Source of the DNA: Bauldia sp.
GTDB lineage: Bacteria; Pseudomonadota; Alphaproteobacteria; Rhizobiales; Kaistiaceae
Assembly: GCA_022841545.1 (NCBI GenBank)
Contig: JALHRF010000014.1
Location: 1 to 44,189 of the forward strand
Reading direction: 5' to 3'
Length of the DNA: 44,189 nt
Position 1 is the first letter of the stretch; every line of letters begins with the position of its first letter. Of the stretch, positions 8,297 to 18,290 are shown piece by piece. Position numbers and translations under genes: made by a program. Below the pieces are notes generated by a model. That model was not told the DNA's origin and made no database searches. It saw nothing but the letters and a program-made list of their open reading frames with translations.

Positions 8297-8757
8297 GTCT
8301 TCACCTCTGCCACCGGAACGGCGGCAACGGGCTCTGCAGATTCGATCACCACCGCCTCGGGCGCGGCAATTTCCGCAGCGGCAACCGGCGTTGCTGCAAT
8401 AGCGGGCGGCGTCTTCGGCACGGGATTTACAGCGTCGGGTTTGGCCAGGCTTCCGGCGATGCTGTCATCGACCTTCTTGAGGTCGGCCTTGAGATCGGTA
8501 TCGACCTTGGTCAGCGACTTCTTGAGGTCGGCCATCGGGTTGATCTTGCCGAGCTGGGTCACCTGGTTCTTCACGTCGTCCAGCTCGGCCTCGCGCACCG
8601 CCTCGTTGAACTGACGCTGAAAGTCGCCAGCCATCCGCTTCATCTTCGTCGTCCATTGGCCGACGGTGCGCATGGCGCGCGGCAAATCCTTCGGACCGAT
8701 GACGACGATCGCCACCACCGCGATGAGGAGAAGCTCTGTCCAGCCGATGTCGAACAT
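8293..8757 (-). CDS. tatB: Sec-independent translocase protein TatB
   Basis: TatB, the membrane-anchored partner of TatC in the twin-arginine receptor complex, 154 residues from the ATG at 8757 ([10 protein letters not shown]). One N-terminal membrane helix with the hinge [13 protein letters not shown] is followed by an amphipathic, charged helix. The C-terminal 60 residues are Ala/Pro/Val-rich, low in complexity and probably disordered. Seven codons of open frame upstream were rejected because the family starts with MFDIG. It overlaps tatC by four bases and lies 69 bases after tatA. Confidence 0.95.
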   Translation of the reverse strand: MFDIGWTELLLIAVVAIVVIGPKDLPRAMRTVGQWTTKMKRMAGDFQRQFNEAVREAELDDVKNQVTQLGKINPMADLKKSLTKVDTDLKADLKKVDDSIAGSLAKPDAVNPVPKTPPAIAATPVAAAEIAAPEAVVIESAEPVAAVPVAEVKT

Positions 8758-8826
8758 GATGAAGCCTCTCGCCTCCACGAGCCCGTCGGGACCGCGGAAA
8801 AGCGTCCGGCGGGCCTCTGGCGGCGA

Positions 8827-9042
8827 TCAGCCCGCTTTCGTCTTTTCCCGGCCCGCCTCGACGTCGACCGACACGGCCGGCTTGTCTTCGAGGACCTTCT
8901 CGTCGTCGTCGGAAAGCCCCTTCTTGAAGCTCTTCACGCCGCGCGCGACGTCGCCCATCAGGTCGGAAATCTTGTTCCGCCCGAAGAGCAGCACCACCAC
9001 GAGAATGACAATCAACCAGTGCCAGATGCTGAGAGAACCCAT
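8827..9042 (-). CDS. tatA: Sec-independent translocase protein TatA
   Basis: TatA, the small subunit that oligomerises to form the Tat protein-conducting assembly, 71 residues. It starts [20 protein letters not shown], one short transmembrane helix, then the [16 protein letters not shown] hinge and amphipathic helix, then an acidic tail. The length and the FG hinge separate it from TatB. It sits between scpB and tatB on the same strand, in the order usual for alphaproteobacteria. Confidence 0.96.
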   Translation of the reverse strand: MGSLSIWHWLIVILVVVLLFGRNKISDLMGDVARGVKSFKKGLSDDDEKVLEDKPAVSVDVEAGREKTKAG

Positions 9043-9165
9043 CAGCTTGCTCCAAACTCTGCCGCTTGAGACGGACTATCGCAGACGGACCGCCCGGCCG
9101 CAATAACAACACCCCTCTGCATTTAGGGGCAGACTTCGCGGAAGGCAAACACCGATGCCTTGCGG

Positions 9166-9882
9166 CTATTCCGGCTGCTCATCCGTTTCGGCGAGCTCGG
9201 CTCGGAACACATCCTCCTCCAGCGGGTCCTCGTCCTCCGTCAACGCGTCCCCGGCATGCGGCTCCGGGATCGAGAAACCCGCAGGAACCCGGCTGTCGAG
9301 GAGCCCGGCGCCCTTCAGTTCGTCTACCCCGGGGAGGTCTCCTACGCCATCGAGGCCAAAGTGGGTCAGGAACGCCTCGGTGGTACCATACGTCACAGGG
9401 CGGCCGGGGGCGCGGCGGCGGCCGCGCATTCTGATCCATCCGGTTTCGAGCAGGAGGTCGAGGGTGCCCTTGCTGGTTGCCACGCCGCGGATATCTTCGA
9501 TCTCCGCACGGGTCACCGGCTGGTGATAGGCGATGATGGCGAGCGTCTCCATCGCCGCGCGCGACAGCCGCTTCTGTTCCACCGCGTGACGGGAAAGGAG
9601 GAAGGAAAGGTCGCCGGCGGTGCGGAAGCACCACTTGCCTGCCACCTGCACGAGGGTGACGCCGCGCATGGCGTAAAGCTGCTGGAGGTCGCGGAGGTGG
9701 CCGGCAATGTCGGCGCCATCCGGGAGGCGCGCGGCAAGATCGTCAGCCGACAAGGGTTCCCCCGAGGCGAAGAGCAACGCCTCGATCATCCGTTCGGTCT
9801 GGCGCCGCTCCTCGGGCGACTGATTCTCGGCGGCCGCGTCATTGTCGACGGCGATGACCACGGTTGCGGTTGCGTTAGCCAT
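9166..9882 (-). CDS. scpB: Segregation and condensation protein B
   Basis: ScpB, the winged-helix dimer that with ScpA bridges SMC in the chromosome condensation complex; 238 residues from the ATG at 9882. Conserved stretches include MIEALLFASGEPLSADDLA near the N-terminus and METLAIIAYHQPVTRAEIE, then LLETGWI and GRPVTYGTTEAFL with the second winged helix. The C-terminal 45 residues are acidic and variable. The start overlaps the end of scpA by 8 bases. A frame opening 35 codons earlier lies inside scpA and was rejected. Confidence 0.95.
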   Translation of the reverse strand: MANATATVVIAVDNDAAAENQSPEERRQTERMIEALLFASGEPLSADDLAARLPDGADIAGHLRDLQQLYAMRGVTLVQVAGKWCFRTAGDLSFLLSRHAVEQKRLSRAAMETLAIIAYHQPVTRAEIEDIRGVATSKGTLDLLLETGWIRMRGRRRAPGRPVTYGTTEAFLTHFGLDGVGDLPGVDELKGAGLLDSRVPAGFSIPEPHAGDALTEDEDPLEEDVFRAELAETDEQPE

Positions 9883-10714
9883 GACCGGCCTCCGAACTGG
9901 TTTCAGGAGCGGGGGCGACCGTGACGCGGTCGCGGATGTAGAGGGGGGCGAAAGGCTCGGTCTGGCGCAAGAGCATCCGCCCCTCACGAACCAGTTCGAG
10001 GCTCGCGCCGAACGAACTGGCGGTCACCGACGCGCGCATCTCCGGCGTTAGGTAGGGCGACAGGAAGACCTGGAGCGGCGTCCAGTCGGCAATCCGCCCG
10101 ATCAGGCGGCTGAGGAGTTCGCGCGCATCCTGGAGCGACCACACCGCGCGCCGCTTCATATGGACCACGGAAATGGCCGTCTCCTGCCGGCGAACGGCGT
10201 AGGCGGTGAGGAGATCGTAGAGCGTGGCGGTGAACTCGCTCTTGCGCACGATCTCGATCGGCTCCGGAGCGCCGCGGGCGAACACGTCCCGGCCAAGCCG
10301 GTTGGAATTGGCGAGCCGGGCAGCCGCCTCGCGCATCGCCTCGAGCCGCTGCAGGCGAAGGGCCAGCGCGGCGGCGAGTTCCTCGCCGCTCGGCTCCTCG
10401 TCCTCCTCGGCAGGCAGGAGCAGCTTCGACTTGAGGTAGGCGAGCCATGCCGCCATGACGAGATAGTCCGCGGCCAGTTCGAGCCGGAGCTTCCGGACCT
10501 CCTCGATGAAGGCGAGATACTGTTCCGCCAGCGCCAGGATCGAGATGCGCGTGAGGTCGACCTTCTGGCTCCGCGCCAGCGACAAGAGCAGGTCGAGCGG
10601 ACCTTCGAAGCCATTGACGTCGACGACCAGCGACGGCTCGTCGTTCGACGCCGCGAGGGGCCGGTAGGAATCCCACATCTCCGCCTGGGCGGATGTGGGC
10701 GCGGGTTCCGTCAT
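9875..10714 (-). CDS. scpA: Segregation and condensation protein A (kleisin)
   Basis: ScpA, the kleisin that closes the SMC ring with ScpB, 279 residues. It carries the ScpA signature FEGPLDLLLSLARSQKVDL near residues 36-54 and YLVMAAWLAYLKSKLLLP further on, with the C-terminal winged-helix part near the end. The ATG is at 10714, only four bases after the nagZ stop, and its 3' end overlaps scpB. The nagZ-scpA-scpB-tatABC linkage is a known arrangement in alphaproteobacteria, though no functional link between the parts is established. Confidence 0.95.
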   Translation of the reverse strand: MTEPAPTSAQAEMWDSYRPLAASNDEPSLVVDVNGFEGPLDLLLSLARSQKVDLTRISILALAEQYLAFIEEVRKLRLELAADYLVMAAWLAYLKSKLLLPAEEDEEPSGEELAAALALRLQRLEAMREAAARLANSNRLGRDVFARGAPEPIEIVRKSEFTATLYDLLTAYAVRRQETAISVVHMKRRAVWSLQDARELLSRLIGRIADWTPLQVFLSPYLTPEMRASVTASSFGASLELVREGRMLLRQTEPFAPLYIRDRVTVAPAPETSSEAGHG

Positions 10715-10718
10715 TCGT

Positions 10719-11744
10719 TCACGCCTCCACCCGTCCGCTGCCGGCGAGCGCCTGGAATTCGTCGCGCGCCAACGCCCGGTCGAGCGGCTCGGTCTCTCTC
10801 GCGATCGCCGTGACGCGGTCGACCCGCCGGCGCACCGCTTCCGACAGGAGCGGTGCTACGTCGGCGATCGCCTGCATGTCCTCCATGCGCCCCGAGCAAT
10901 GCAGCACGATATCGCATCCCGCCTCGAAAATGGCCCTGCCCCTCTCGCGATGGTCGCCGGCCAGCGCGTTCATCGAAACGTCGTCGCTGAACAGAAGGCC
11001 GTCGAAACCGATTCGCCTCCGGATGATATCGCGGATCACGGCCGGAGAAGTGGTCGCGGGGTTCATCGGATCGATGGCGGCGAAGACGGTGTGGCTGGTC
11101 ATCGCCGCCGGCAGGTCGGCCAGCGCGAGAAACGGCGCGAAATCCGTCGCAGCCAATACATCGAGGTCGGCTTCGACGACCGGCAGGACATAGTGGCTGT
11201 CCACAGCCGCGCGGCCCTGGCCGGGGATGTGCTTGACCACGGGCGCGACGCCGCCGGCGATCAATCCGTCGGCGACGGCACGGCCAAGCCTCGCCACCAG
11301 CGCCGGGTCACCTCCAAACGACCGGTCGCCGATCGCATCGCTCGCGCCCGGGGTGATCACATCCAGGACCGGCGCGCAGTCGACGGTGATCCCGACGTCG
11401 TGGAGGTCGGCCGCCATCAGACGGCCATGCAGCCAGGCGGCGCGCATCGCCGTTTCGGCATTGTGCACCGCGATGTCGCCGAGAACCCGCGGGGCGGGGT
11501 AGTCCGGCCAATTCGGCGGGCGCAACCGACGAACGCGCCCCCCTTCCTGATCGATCAGAACCGGCGCATCCCGGCGGCCGACGACATTTCGGAAGTCATC
11601 GACCAGGGCGCGCACCTGACTTGGGCTGTCGCAGTTCCGCTTGAACAGGATGAGGCCGAGCGGCTGCTCCACCGCAAAGAACACCCGCTCTTCGCCCGTC
11701 AGTTCCGTTCCGGCACAGCCGGACACAAAGGCTTTCACCGCCAT
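10719..11744 (-). CDS. nagZ: Beta-N-acetylglucosaminidase NagZ (GH3)
   Basis: Cytosolic glycoside hydrolase family 3 enzyme that removes GlcNAc from anhydromuropeptides during peptidoglycan recycling; 341 residues. The start is the ATG at 11744 with a GAGGGA site; thirty upstream codons were rejected. Conserved features are LIDQEGGRVRRLR (63-75), the flexible-loop dyad Asp182/His184 in VDSHYVLP, and the nucleophile region LFSDDVSM (about 251-258). The usual KHxPGHG reads KHIPGQG at 171-177, a mild change outside the dyad. It precedes scpA by four bases and follows the SPOR-domain gene, which also concerns the cell wall. Confidence 0.95.
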   Translation of the reverse strand: MAVKAFVSGCAGTELTGEERVFFAVEQPLGLILFKRNCDSPSQVRALVDDFRNVVGRRDAPVLIDQEGGRVRRLRPPNWPDYPAPRVLGDIAVHNAETAMRAAWLHGRLMAADLHDVGITVDCAPVLDVITPGASDAIGDRSFGGDPALVARLGRAVADGLIAGGVAPVVKHIPGQGRAAVDSHYVLPVVEADLDVLAATDFAPFLALADLPAAMTSHTVFAAIDPMNPATTSPAVIRDIIRRRIGFDGLLFSDDVSMNALAGDHRERGRAIFEAGCDIVLHCSGRMEDMQAIADVAPLLSEAVRRRVDRVTAIARETEPLDRALARDEFQALAGSGRVEA

Positions 11745-11942
11745 GGTCCCTCGCTTGTCGTGGTGGAGTGCCGCGACCCAGGTCGTGATCCGACCCCGGC
11801 ATTTGCCTCCGGTAAGGGCAAGCGCACGGCGCATGTCGGAATCATGAGGACCAGTGGCAATCGTATGATTCCAGCAGAGCCTTTGGCTCTGAGATTGAAA
11901 CCAGGGCGAGAAAAGCAGGAATCACGTGTCAGACCCGCTCCA

Positions 11943-14135
11943 TTACCGGGCGAGAATGCAGTCTGCCCCGGCCGCCTTGAGATCCTCGCAGAGGCGCGTC
12001 GCATCGCCGCCGCTGAAGGGCCCCACGCGGACCCGGTAATAGATGCCGCGGTCGCCGAGATCTGCGCGGACGATCGTCGGCTGGAACGCGCCGAGGATGC
12101 TCGGATAGCGCTGTTGCAGACTGCGATAGGCGGACACGGCCTCGCCTTCCGAACGCACTGCCGTGACCTGCACCAGGACGCCACCGGCCGCCTGTGCAGG
12201 GCCCCCGGCGGGGGCGGTGCCGGGGGTGAGGTCGATCGGGCCGTTGGCGCTGTCGCGCGTGGCGACGATGGTCTGTTCCTCACGGGGCGGGGGCGGCGCG
12301 GCCGGTTCCGCCGCGGCGACCGGCTCCGGTTGCGGGGTCGGCAGCGCGCGCATGGCTGGCGGAATCTCCGCTTCTGCCGGCGGCGCCGGGATCGGTTCAG
12401 GTTCAGGAGCCGCGGCCTCGGACGACGGCTCGGCCTCAACGTTCGCCGTCGCCTGACTGAGCGGATCCGGGTTCACCGCCAAGTCGCCGCCCTCCAGGAC
12501 CGCATCCATCTCGCTCCGACCCGGTTCCGGAAGGGCGACTGCGACATCGAACTCCTCCGGCTCGGGAAGGGCATTGCCGTCCTCATCGACCCCGGTGGCT
12601 TCGCTGCTCACGATTGTGCCGTCGGGCTTGACCACCACGGTCCGCACCATACGCGGCCCGATTTCGGTATCGTCGGATGGCGGCGGTTCGGCTTCGGCGA
12701 TCACGGTCTCGCCGGCCCCATCAACCGGCACCGGCGAATCGATTCCCGGTCCACCCGGGATGATCACCCGGGAGATGGGATTGTCGGCGATGTCGGCATC
12801 GGTCGCGGGAAGGTCGCCGATCTCCGCCCCGCCGGATGTCACCAGATTGGTGTCCGAGCCATCGGACGACGCATCCACCCGGTCATAGATCAGCTTCCCT
12901 TGCGGATCGGTTTCGGCAGGGGCTGGCTCAGGCGGAACCTTGGTCGGGCCGGAATCGGCGACAATGATCGGCGGCGGCGCACCGGTAGCGGAGTCGCTCC
13001 TGTACAGGAACACCGCCGCGCCACCGATCGCCACGATCGCCATCATTCCGGCAATGACGGCGAACACCCGGCCAGTGCGACGGCGCTTGAATCCAGCGAG
13101 TTCCTCCTCCGGGAATGGCGGGAACTCGTCGTCCGACCCATAGGCCTCGAGATCATCGAGGGTGAATTCATCCTCGAACGGGCCTTCCAGTTCCCCGGCA
13201 AGGTCAGCCAGGTCGAAATCGTCTTCAACCGGCGGCTGAACCACCGGTTCCGGAGCGGCCTGCCGGCGCGGCGGTGGTGGCGGTGGCGTCGCGGCCTTGG
13301 GAGGGGCGAACCGGCTGGGCAGCTGGGATGGCTCAGCCCGGGCCGGGTTCGGGGCGTTTGCCTTGGTGGCAAACGCAGAAAGTGCGGTTGGCGACTCCTC
13401 CGACTCCGGCAGCGGACGCACGGGCAGATTTGGCCGATCCGGCCGCGGTGGGCCAACAACGCGTCGCAGCAGCGAGGGCTTGTCGCTCCTCGGCGGCGGG
13501 CGCTCAGGCTTGGGCTGAACCGGCTCAACGCGGGCGGGAACCTGCTCACTTCGGGCGGGCGGCGGTCGCAGCGCCGGCGGTGCCGGACGAACGGGCAAAT
13601 CACCACGATTCTGTGGCGCGGCCGGTCCCCGCGTCGGCGATACATACGACTTCGGCGCGTCGGGTCGGACCGCCGGTCTGGAGGGGGGGACGAAGGCGGC
13701 CTCCTCGAAGGCCTGGCTGATATCGAAGTCGAGCCCATCCTGTCGGCGCGGCGGCGTCTCCGGCTTTGGGTCGGGGGCACGCGGCGGGGGCTCGGCGGCG
13801 GCCCGGAGCGGCGGCTGCGGCAAGGGCGCCGGATCAGGCTTCGGGTCGGGCTCGGGGACGGCGGAGCTGGCGTTCTCCAACGGCTCGCGAATGGCGGCAA
13901 ACGACGCCTGGAGGTCGTTCAGGAGCTCAGCCTCGAGGTCACGCTCGACATCGGGTTCGGGCGGCGTTGTGGCGGCCACCGACTTGCCTTTTCCGGTCGG
14001 CGCCGGGTCGAAGGGCGGTCGGCCTGAGACGATCCGGGCGAGTTCCGCCAAAGGATCCGAATCGGATGAGGCCTCGGCCGTCTTCCGTTCGCCGGGCGGT
14101 CGAACCGACAGTTTCGGGTCGTAGCGGTCGGGCAT
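11943..14135 (-). CDS. SPOR domain-containing envelope protein with long Pro-rich cytoplasmic part
   Basis: Predicted bitopic inner-membrane protein of 730 residues. Residues 1-350 are a low-complexity region rich in Pro, Arg and acidic residues, with a strongly acidic patch just before the membrane. A single transmembrane helix follows KRRRTGR at about 355-376. Then comes an acidic, Pro-rich periplasmic linker and a C-terminal SPOR domain (about 650-730) that would bind septal peptidoglycan stripped of side chains. The topology is cytoplasmic N-terminus with periplasmic SPOR. It lies between argS and nagZ, where alphaproteobacteria usually encode such a protein. The linkers are much longer than in E. 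coli FtsN, and it should not be called FtsN from this alone. Confidence 0.9.
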   Translation of the reverse strand: MPDRYDPKLSVRPPGERKTAEASSDSDPLAELARIVSGRPPFDPAPTGKGKSVAATTPPEPDVERDLEAELLNDLQASFAAIREPLENASSAVPEPDPKPDPAPLPQPPLRAAAEPPPRAPDPKPETPPRRQDGLDFDISQAFEEAAFVPPSRPAVRPDAPKSYVSPTRGPAAPQNRGDLPVRPAPPALRPPPARSEQVPARVEPVQPKPERPPPRSDKPSLLRRVVGPPRPDRPNLPVRPLPESEESPTALSAFATKANAPNPARAEPSQLPSRFAPPKAATPPPPPPRRQAAPEPVVQPPVEDDFDLADLAGELEGPFEDEFTLDDLEAYGSDDEFPPFPEEELAGFKRRRTGRVFAVIAGMMAIVAIGGAAVFLYRSDSATGAPPPIIVADSGPTKVPPEPAPAETDPQGKLIYDRVDASSDGSDTNLVTSGGAEIGDLPATDADIADNPISRVIIPGGPGIDSPVPVDGAGETVIAEAEPPPSDDTEIGPRMVRTVVVKPDGTIVSSEATGVDEDGNALPEPEEFDVAVALPEPGRSEMDAVLEGGDLAVNPDPLSQATANVEAEPSSEAAAPEPEPIPAPPAEAEIPPAMRALPTPQPEPVAAAEPAAPPPPREEQTIVATRDSANGPIDLTPGTAPAGGPAQAAGGVLVQVTAVRSEGEAVSAYRSLQQRYPSILGAFQPTIVRADLGDRGIYYRVRVGPFSGGDATRLCEDLKAAGADCILAR

Positions 14136-14195
14136 CGTCTCGTTTTTCTGTCACTCCGCGAAGTTACGCATTGCCGCCGGGAGAGTCCGGCACCC

Positions 14196-15950
14196 TCAAC
14201 GCATTTCCTCGGGCGCGCTCACTCCAAGAATAGCCAAGCCCGAGGACAACACCAATTTTGTGGCATGAACGAGGGCCAGCCGAGCCAATGTCGAGTCTGA
14301 ATCCGCAGGGTTAATAAACCGCAATTGCGGCAACTCCTTGCCACGATTCCAGTGGGCGTGAAGCTCCGACGCGACGTCATGGAGATAGAACGCCACCCGG
14401 TGCGGCTCATGGGCGGCGGCGGCGGCCTCGATGATCCTCGGATACTCGAGCAAACGGCGGATCAGAGCCATTTCGCCGCTATCTCCGAGCCGGTCGAGCA
14501 GCGCACGCGCGAGCGCTTCCGGACCCGTCTCGAGGCCCTGCATCTCGGTTTCGGCCTGCCGGAAGATCGAGCAACACCGGGCATGGGCGTACTGGACATA
14601 GAAGACGGGATTGTCCCGCGACTGCTCGGTGACCTTCTGAAAATCGAAGTCGAGTGGCGCATCGTTCTTGCGGAAGACCATCATGAAGCGAATCGGGTCG
14701 GAGCCGACCTCGTCCACGACATCGCGGAGGGTCACGAACTCCCCTGCCCGCTTCGACATCTTGACCGGCTCGCCGCCCCGGAGAAGCCGAACGAGCTGAA
14801 CGATCTTCACATCGAGTTCGGCCGTGCCGTCGCTGATCGCCTTCACCGCCGCCTGCATGCGACGGACATAGCCGCCGTGGTCCGCGCCGAGCACGTCGAT
14901 CATCGCGCGGAAGCCGCGCCGGTACTTCTCGTAATGGTAGGCGATGTCGGAGGCGAAGTAGGTGTAGCTGCCGTCCGACTTGATGAGCGGCCGGTCGACA
15001 TCGTCACCGAAGGCCGTCGCGCGAAACAGCGTCTGCTCGCGATCCTCCCAATCCTCGGGCAACTGGCCCTTGGGCGGTGCAAGCCGGCCCTGGTAGACGT
15101 AGTCCTTGTCGCGGAGCGCCGCGATCATCGTCGCCACCGCGCTCGGATCGCCGAGGGTAAGCGAGCGCTCGGAGAAGAACACCTCGTGCTCGATGGCGAG
15201 CGCCTTCAGGTCCTCGCGGATCATCGCCATCATCATCCGGACCGCGGTATCCCGCACCAGCGGCAGCCACTCGTCCTCCGGCATGGCGAGGAGGAGGTCA
15301 CCGTGCTCGCGCGCGAGCGACTCGCCGACGGGCTTCAGGTAATCTCCCGGGTAGTAGCCCTCCGGGATTGGGCCGATCTCCTCTCCAAGCGCCTCGCAAT
15401 AGCGGAGATAGGCGGACCGGGCGAGCACGTCGACCTGCGCACCGGCGTCGTTGATGTAGTACTCGCGGGTGACTTCGTGGCCGCTAAACTCGAGAAGATT
15501 GGCGAGCGCGTCGCCAAAGACGGCGCCGCGGCAGTGGCCGACATGCATCGGCCCCGTGGGGTTGGCCGAGACATACTCGACGTTCACCAGGGGCCTCGCG
15601 CCGGCCGGCGAACGGCCATAGGCGGCGCCTTGTGCGACCAGCGCGGCCAGCGCCTTCTGCAGGTAGGCTGGCTTGAGCCGGATGTTGACGAAGCCGGGCC
15701 CGGCGACCTCCGCCGTTTCGACGTCCGCGTCGCGGGCGAGTGCGACGGCGATGCGGGTGGCGAGGTCGCGCGGCTTCAGGTCGAGCGGTTTCGATAGCAC
15801 CATGGCGGCGTTGGAGGCGAGGTCGCCGTGGCTTGCGTCGCGCGGCGACTCGACCAGCACGCGGCTCAGATCGAGGGCGGCCGCGTCTGCGGCAGCCACC
15901 GTCTGAACGATGCCGCGAATACGATCTGTGAAGTCCTGGAAGATGTTCAT
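14196..15950 (-). CDS. argS: Arginyl-tRNA synthetase
   Basis: Class I aminoacyl-tRNA synthetase that charges tRNA-Arg in the cytosol, 584 residues from the ATG at 15950 ([11 protein letters not shown]). The N-terminal Add-1 domain is present; the HIGH signature reads [11 protein letters not shown], and the KMSKS-like motif reads KMSKRAGEF. The C-terminal DALR anticodon-binding domain ends the protein. Eighteen in-frame codons upstream were rejected because they do not match the family start. The next gene, for the SPOR protein, begins 60 bases after its stop. Confidence 0.97.
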   Translation of the reverse strand: MNIFQDFTDRIRGIVQTVAAADAAALDLSRVLVESPRDASHGDLASNAAMVLSKPLDLKPRDLATRIAVALARDADVETAEVAGPGFVNIRLKPAYLQKALAALVAQGAAYGRSPAGARPLVNVEYVSANPTGPMHVGHCRGAVFGDALANLLEFSGHEVTREYYINDAGAQVDVLARSAYLRYCEALGEEIGPIPEGYYPGDYLKPVGESLAREHGDLLLAMPEDEWLPLVRDTAVRMMMAMIREDLKALAIEHEVFFSERSLTLGDPSAVATMIAALRDKDYVYQGRLAPPKGQLPEDWEDREQTLFRATAFGDDVDRPLIKSDGSYTYFASDIAYHYEKYRRGFRAMIDVLGADHGGYVRRMQAAVKAISDGTAELDVKIVQLVRLLRGGEPVKMSKRAGEFVTLRDVVDEVGSDPIRFMMVFRKNDAPLDFDFQKVTEQSRDNPVFYVQYAHARCCSIFRQAETEMQGLETGPEALARALLDRLGDSGEMALIRRLLEYPRIIEAAAAAHEPHRVAFYLHDVASELHAHWNRGKELPQLRFINPADSDSTLARLALVHATKLVLSSGLAILGVSAPEEMR

Positions 15951-16019
15951 TGGGAATGGCCGCCTGTCAGGCCGCCGCCTAGCCCAAATCGCCTTGCCGG
16001 TCAAAGCCTTTCCAGCCGG

Positions 16020-17051
16020 TCAAGGGACGAGGACGATCGTCTCTCCCACCCTTGGAACGCGTGTGGCGACGCCCCCTCCCGATGCGGCAAGGAACCGGGC
16101 GCGCTGCTCCGTCGGCGGCTCCTCGCTCAACGCAAACGTTCCCCAGTGGATGCCGATCGCAACCCGTGCGCCGAGGATGCGGGCTATCTCTGCCGCCTGC
16201 TCCGGGTCGACGTGGAATGGCGCCTCGAGCCGCCTGGGCTCATAGGCGCCGATCGGCACCAGGGCGAAATCCACCGGCCCCGAGCGCCGGCGGATATCGG
16301 CAAAGACCGAGCCGAACCCGGTATCGCCGGCAAAATAAAGTCGCGTGCCGCGATACGAGAGGATCCAGCCGGCCCAATGGGAGCTGTCGGGCGGTTCCGG
16401 CAGGCGACGCACGCCATGGATCGCAGGCACAGCCTCGACGGCGATACCGCCCCAGCGTCCCTTCGCGAACCAGGACATCTCGATCACGGTCCGGAAACCG
16501 ACGGGCGCAAGCAGGCGGCCGGTGCCCTCCGGAACAAGGACGATCGCCTCGGGATTGCGCACCGCGAGCCGGCGGAGGGATGGCAGATCGAGGTGATCGT
16601 AGTCGGCATGGGAGATGACGATGAGGTCGATTGGCGGCAGGTCGGCGAGAGCTGGCGCCGGCGGGGCGAGCCGCGCCAGGCGGATCGGGCCGGCGCCGAC
16701 GGTATCCATGAAGACGGGGTCGGTGAGGACCCACTTTTCCCCAATTCGGATCAGGGCGGTGGCGTGGCCAATCCAGGTCACGGCAACGCCGGAACCTGTC
16801 GCGGCGGCAAGACCCGCTTCAACCTCGTCGTGGGGAAGCACATGCCCGGCCGGCAGCCGGCCTGCCTCCGGGAAAAGACCGAGCTGCATCCGGACGAGGT
16901 GCGGGGTCCAGTCTCGCCGGGTCGCGGTGGACTCGGCAAAACTGCCGACATTCTCGTAGCGTCGGGGTGGGCCGCCCTCGGAGTCAACGGTGGCGCAGCC
17001 GGCCAGCGCGAACGCGAGCAACAGCCATCCGGCGGGACTTCTAAGGGTCAC
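16020..17051 (-). CDS. Metallo-beta-lactamase-fold lipoprotein (NAPE-PLD/UlaG-like)
   Basis: MBL-fold metal-dependent hydrolase of 343 residues with an N-terminal lipoprotein signal: a hydrophobic stretch ending in the lipobox LAGC, so Cys19 or thereabouts is lipidated and the enzyme is exported. The metal motif reads VISHADYDHLDLPSL (HxDxDH), with further ligands in VTWIGHATALIRI and YFAGDTGFG. This is the N-acyl-phosphatidylethanolamine phospholipase D-like branch (COG2220). Its ATG overlaps the dgt stop as ATGA, so it is translationally coupled to dgt and sits between dgt and argS. Natural substrates of this branch in bacteria are mostly unknown. Confidence 0.88.
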   Translation of the reverse strand: MTLRSPAGWLLLAFALAGCATVDSEGGPPRRYENVGSFAESTATRRDWTPHLVRMQLGLFPEAGRLPAGHVLPHDEVEAGLAAATGSGVAVTWIGHATALIRIGEKWVLTDPVFMDTVGAGPIRLARLAPPAPALADLPPIDLIVISHADYDHLDLPSLRRLAVRNPEAIVLVPEGTGRLLAPVGFRTVIEMSWFAKGRWGGIAVEAVPAIHGVRRLPEPPDSSHWAGWILSYRGTRLYFAGDTGFGSVFADIRRRSGPVDFALVPIGAYEPRRLEAPFHVDPEQAAEIARILGARVAIGIHWGTFALSEEPPTEQRARFLAASGGGVATRVPRVGETIVLVP

Positions 17052-18265
17052 CGCTGCCGCTCTTCACTGGCGAACACGCGGGCGTATTCAGCGGCGGCGT
17101 AGCGGTCGGTCATGCCGGCGAGGAAATCGCAAACGCGCCGAGCCGCCGTGGCGGAGTCGTCACCGGGCGCCGGCCGCCAATCCGGCGGCAGTGTGCCGGG
17201 ATCGGAAAGGTAGTGACGGAACAGGCGGCGAACCATCGCCTCGGCCTCGTTCATCACCGACATGACGGCCTCAGTCCGGTAGACGGCGCGGCCGAGCGCG
17301 GCCTTGATCTCGCGGTCGGCGACGGCCATCGCGGGCGAGAACTGGAGGATCGGCGCGGGGGCGCGCCGAACATCGTCCGCCGAGGATGGCCTCAGCGTAT
17401 GGAGCCGCCGATTCGCCTCCGCCACCACATCGTCCACCATCGTGCCGATCAGGCGACGGGTCAGCTCATGGCCAGTCCGCGCGGGATCAAGGGTGGGAAA
17501 TTCCAAGCGAATATCTTCAAGAAACCGGCGTGTTATGAGAACATCCTCAAGCGCATTAAAAGAAAGCAGCCCGGCCCTCAACCCGTCGTCTATATCGTGG
17601 GCGTCATAGGCGATGTCGTCGGCGATGGCGGCGGCCTGGGCCTCTGGTCCGGCGAAGCTCCACAGCCACAGATCCGAACGGGCGGAGTACGCGGCGATGA
17701 CCGGCGGAACACCTGTACCGGCGTGTCTGCCTGTCGGCTGTCCCGAGGCATCGACCAGGGGTCCGTTGTGCTTGACCAAGCCCTCGATTGCCTCCCACGT
17801 GAGATTGAGGCCATCGAAGCGCGGATACCGCCGTTCGAGCAGCGTCACAACCCGTACCGACTGGGCGTTATGGTCAAAACCGCCGTAATCGGCCATCTCG
17901 AGATTGAGCGCGCGCTCGCCGGCATGCCCGAAGGGCGGATGCCCGAGATCATGGGCCAGCGCCAGGGCCTCGGCCAGGTCCTCGTCGAGGCGCAGCGTCC
18001 GGGCGATTGCGCGCGCAATCTGCGACACCTCAAGCGTGTGGGTGAGACGGGTACGGTAGTGGTCGCCCTCGTCCACGAGGAAGACCTGGGTCTTCTCACG
18101 CAGGCGGCGGAATGCCGTCGAGTGGATTACACGGTCGCGATCGCGCTGGAACTGAGTCCGGGTCAGGCTCGGCGGTTCATTTTCGAGCCGGCCACGACTT
18201 TGCGCGGGATCGGAGGCATAGGGCGCACGCTGCGTGCCAGCGAGGCCAATGCTTTCGGTGACCAT
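17048..18265 (-). CDS. dgt: Deoxyguanosinetriphosphate triphosphohydrolase-like protein
   Basis: HD-superfamily dNTP triphosphohydrolase (type 2 dGTPase-like), 405 residues from the ATG at 18265; a TTG two codons upstream is an alternative. The HD metal site shows RTRLTHTLEV followed by LALAHDLGHPPFGHAGE, with a further His/Asp set in DIAYDAHDIDDGLR. It hydrolyses dNTPs to nucleoside and tripolyphosphate, affecting the dNTP pool. It is the first gene of a minus-strand run and is divergent from erpA over 77 bases. Confidence 0.95.
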   Translation of the reverse strand: MVTESIGLAGTQRAPYASDPAQSRGRLENEPPSLTRTQFQRDRDRVIHSTAFRRLREKTQVFLVDEGDHYRTRLTHTLEVSQIARAIARTLRLDEDLAEALALAHDLGHPPFGHAGERALNLEMADYGGFDHNAQSVRVVTLLERRYPRFDGLNLTWEAIEGLVKHNGPLVDASGQPTGRHAGTGVPPVIAAYSARSDLWLWSFAGPEAQAAAIADDIAYDAHDIDDGLRAGLLSFNALEDVLITRRFLEDIRLEFPTLDPARTGHELTRRLIGTMVDDVVAEANRRLHTLRPSSADDVRRAPAPILQFSPAMAVADREIKAALGRAVYRTEAVMSVMNEAEAMVRRLFRHYLSDPGTLPPDWRPAPGDDSATAARRVCDFLAGMTDRYAAAEYARVFASEERQR

Positions 18266-18290
18266 TGGCAAGCGTTGGGTTCCACGGGAA

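Noticed and set aside
10719-11744. NagZ with GQG instead of GHG as an inactive enzyme
   Set aside because: The catalytic Asp-Ser-His loop and the SDD nucleophile region are intact, and the changed residue is not part of the known dyad.
10695-14027. A plus-strand open frame of 1110 codons opposite nagZ and the SPOR gene
   Set aside because: Its translation is Arg/Gly-rich with no domain, and it is the mirror of well-conserved minus-strand genes; GC-rich DNA leaves long open antisense frames.
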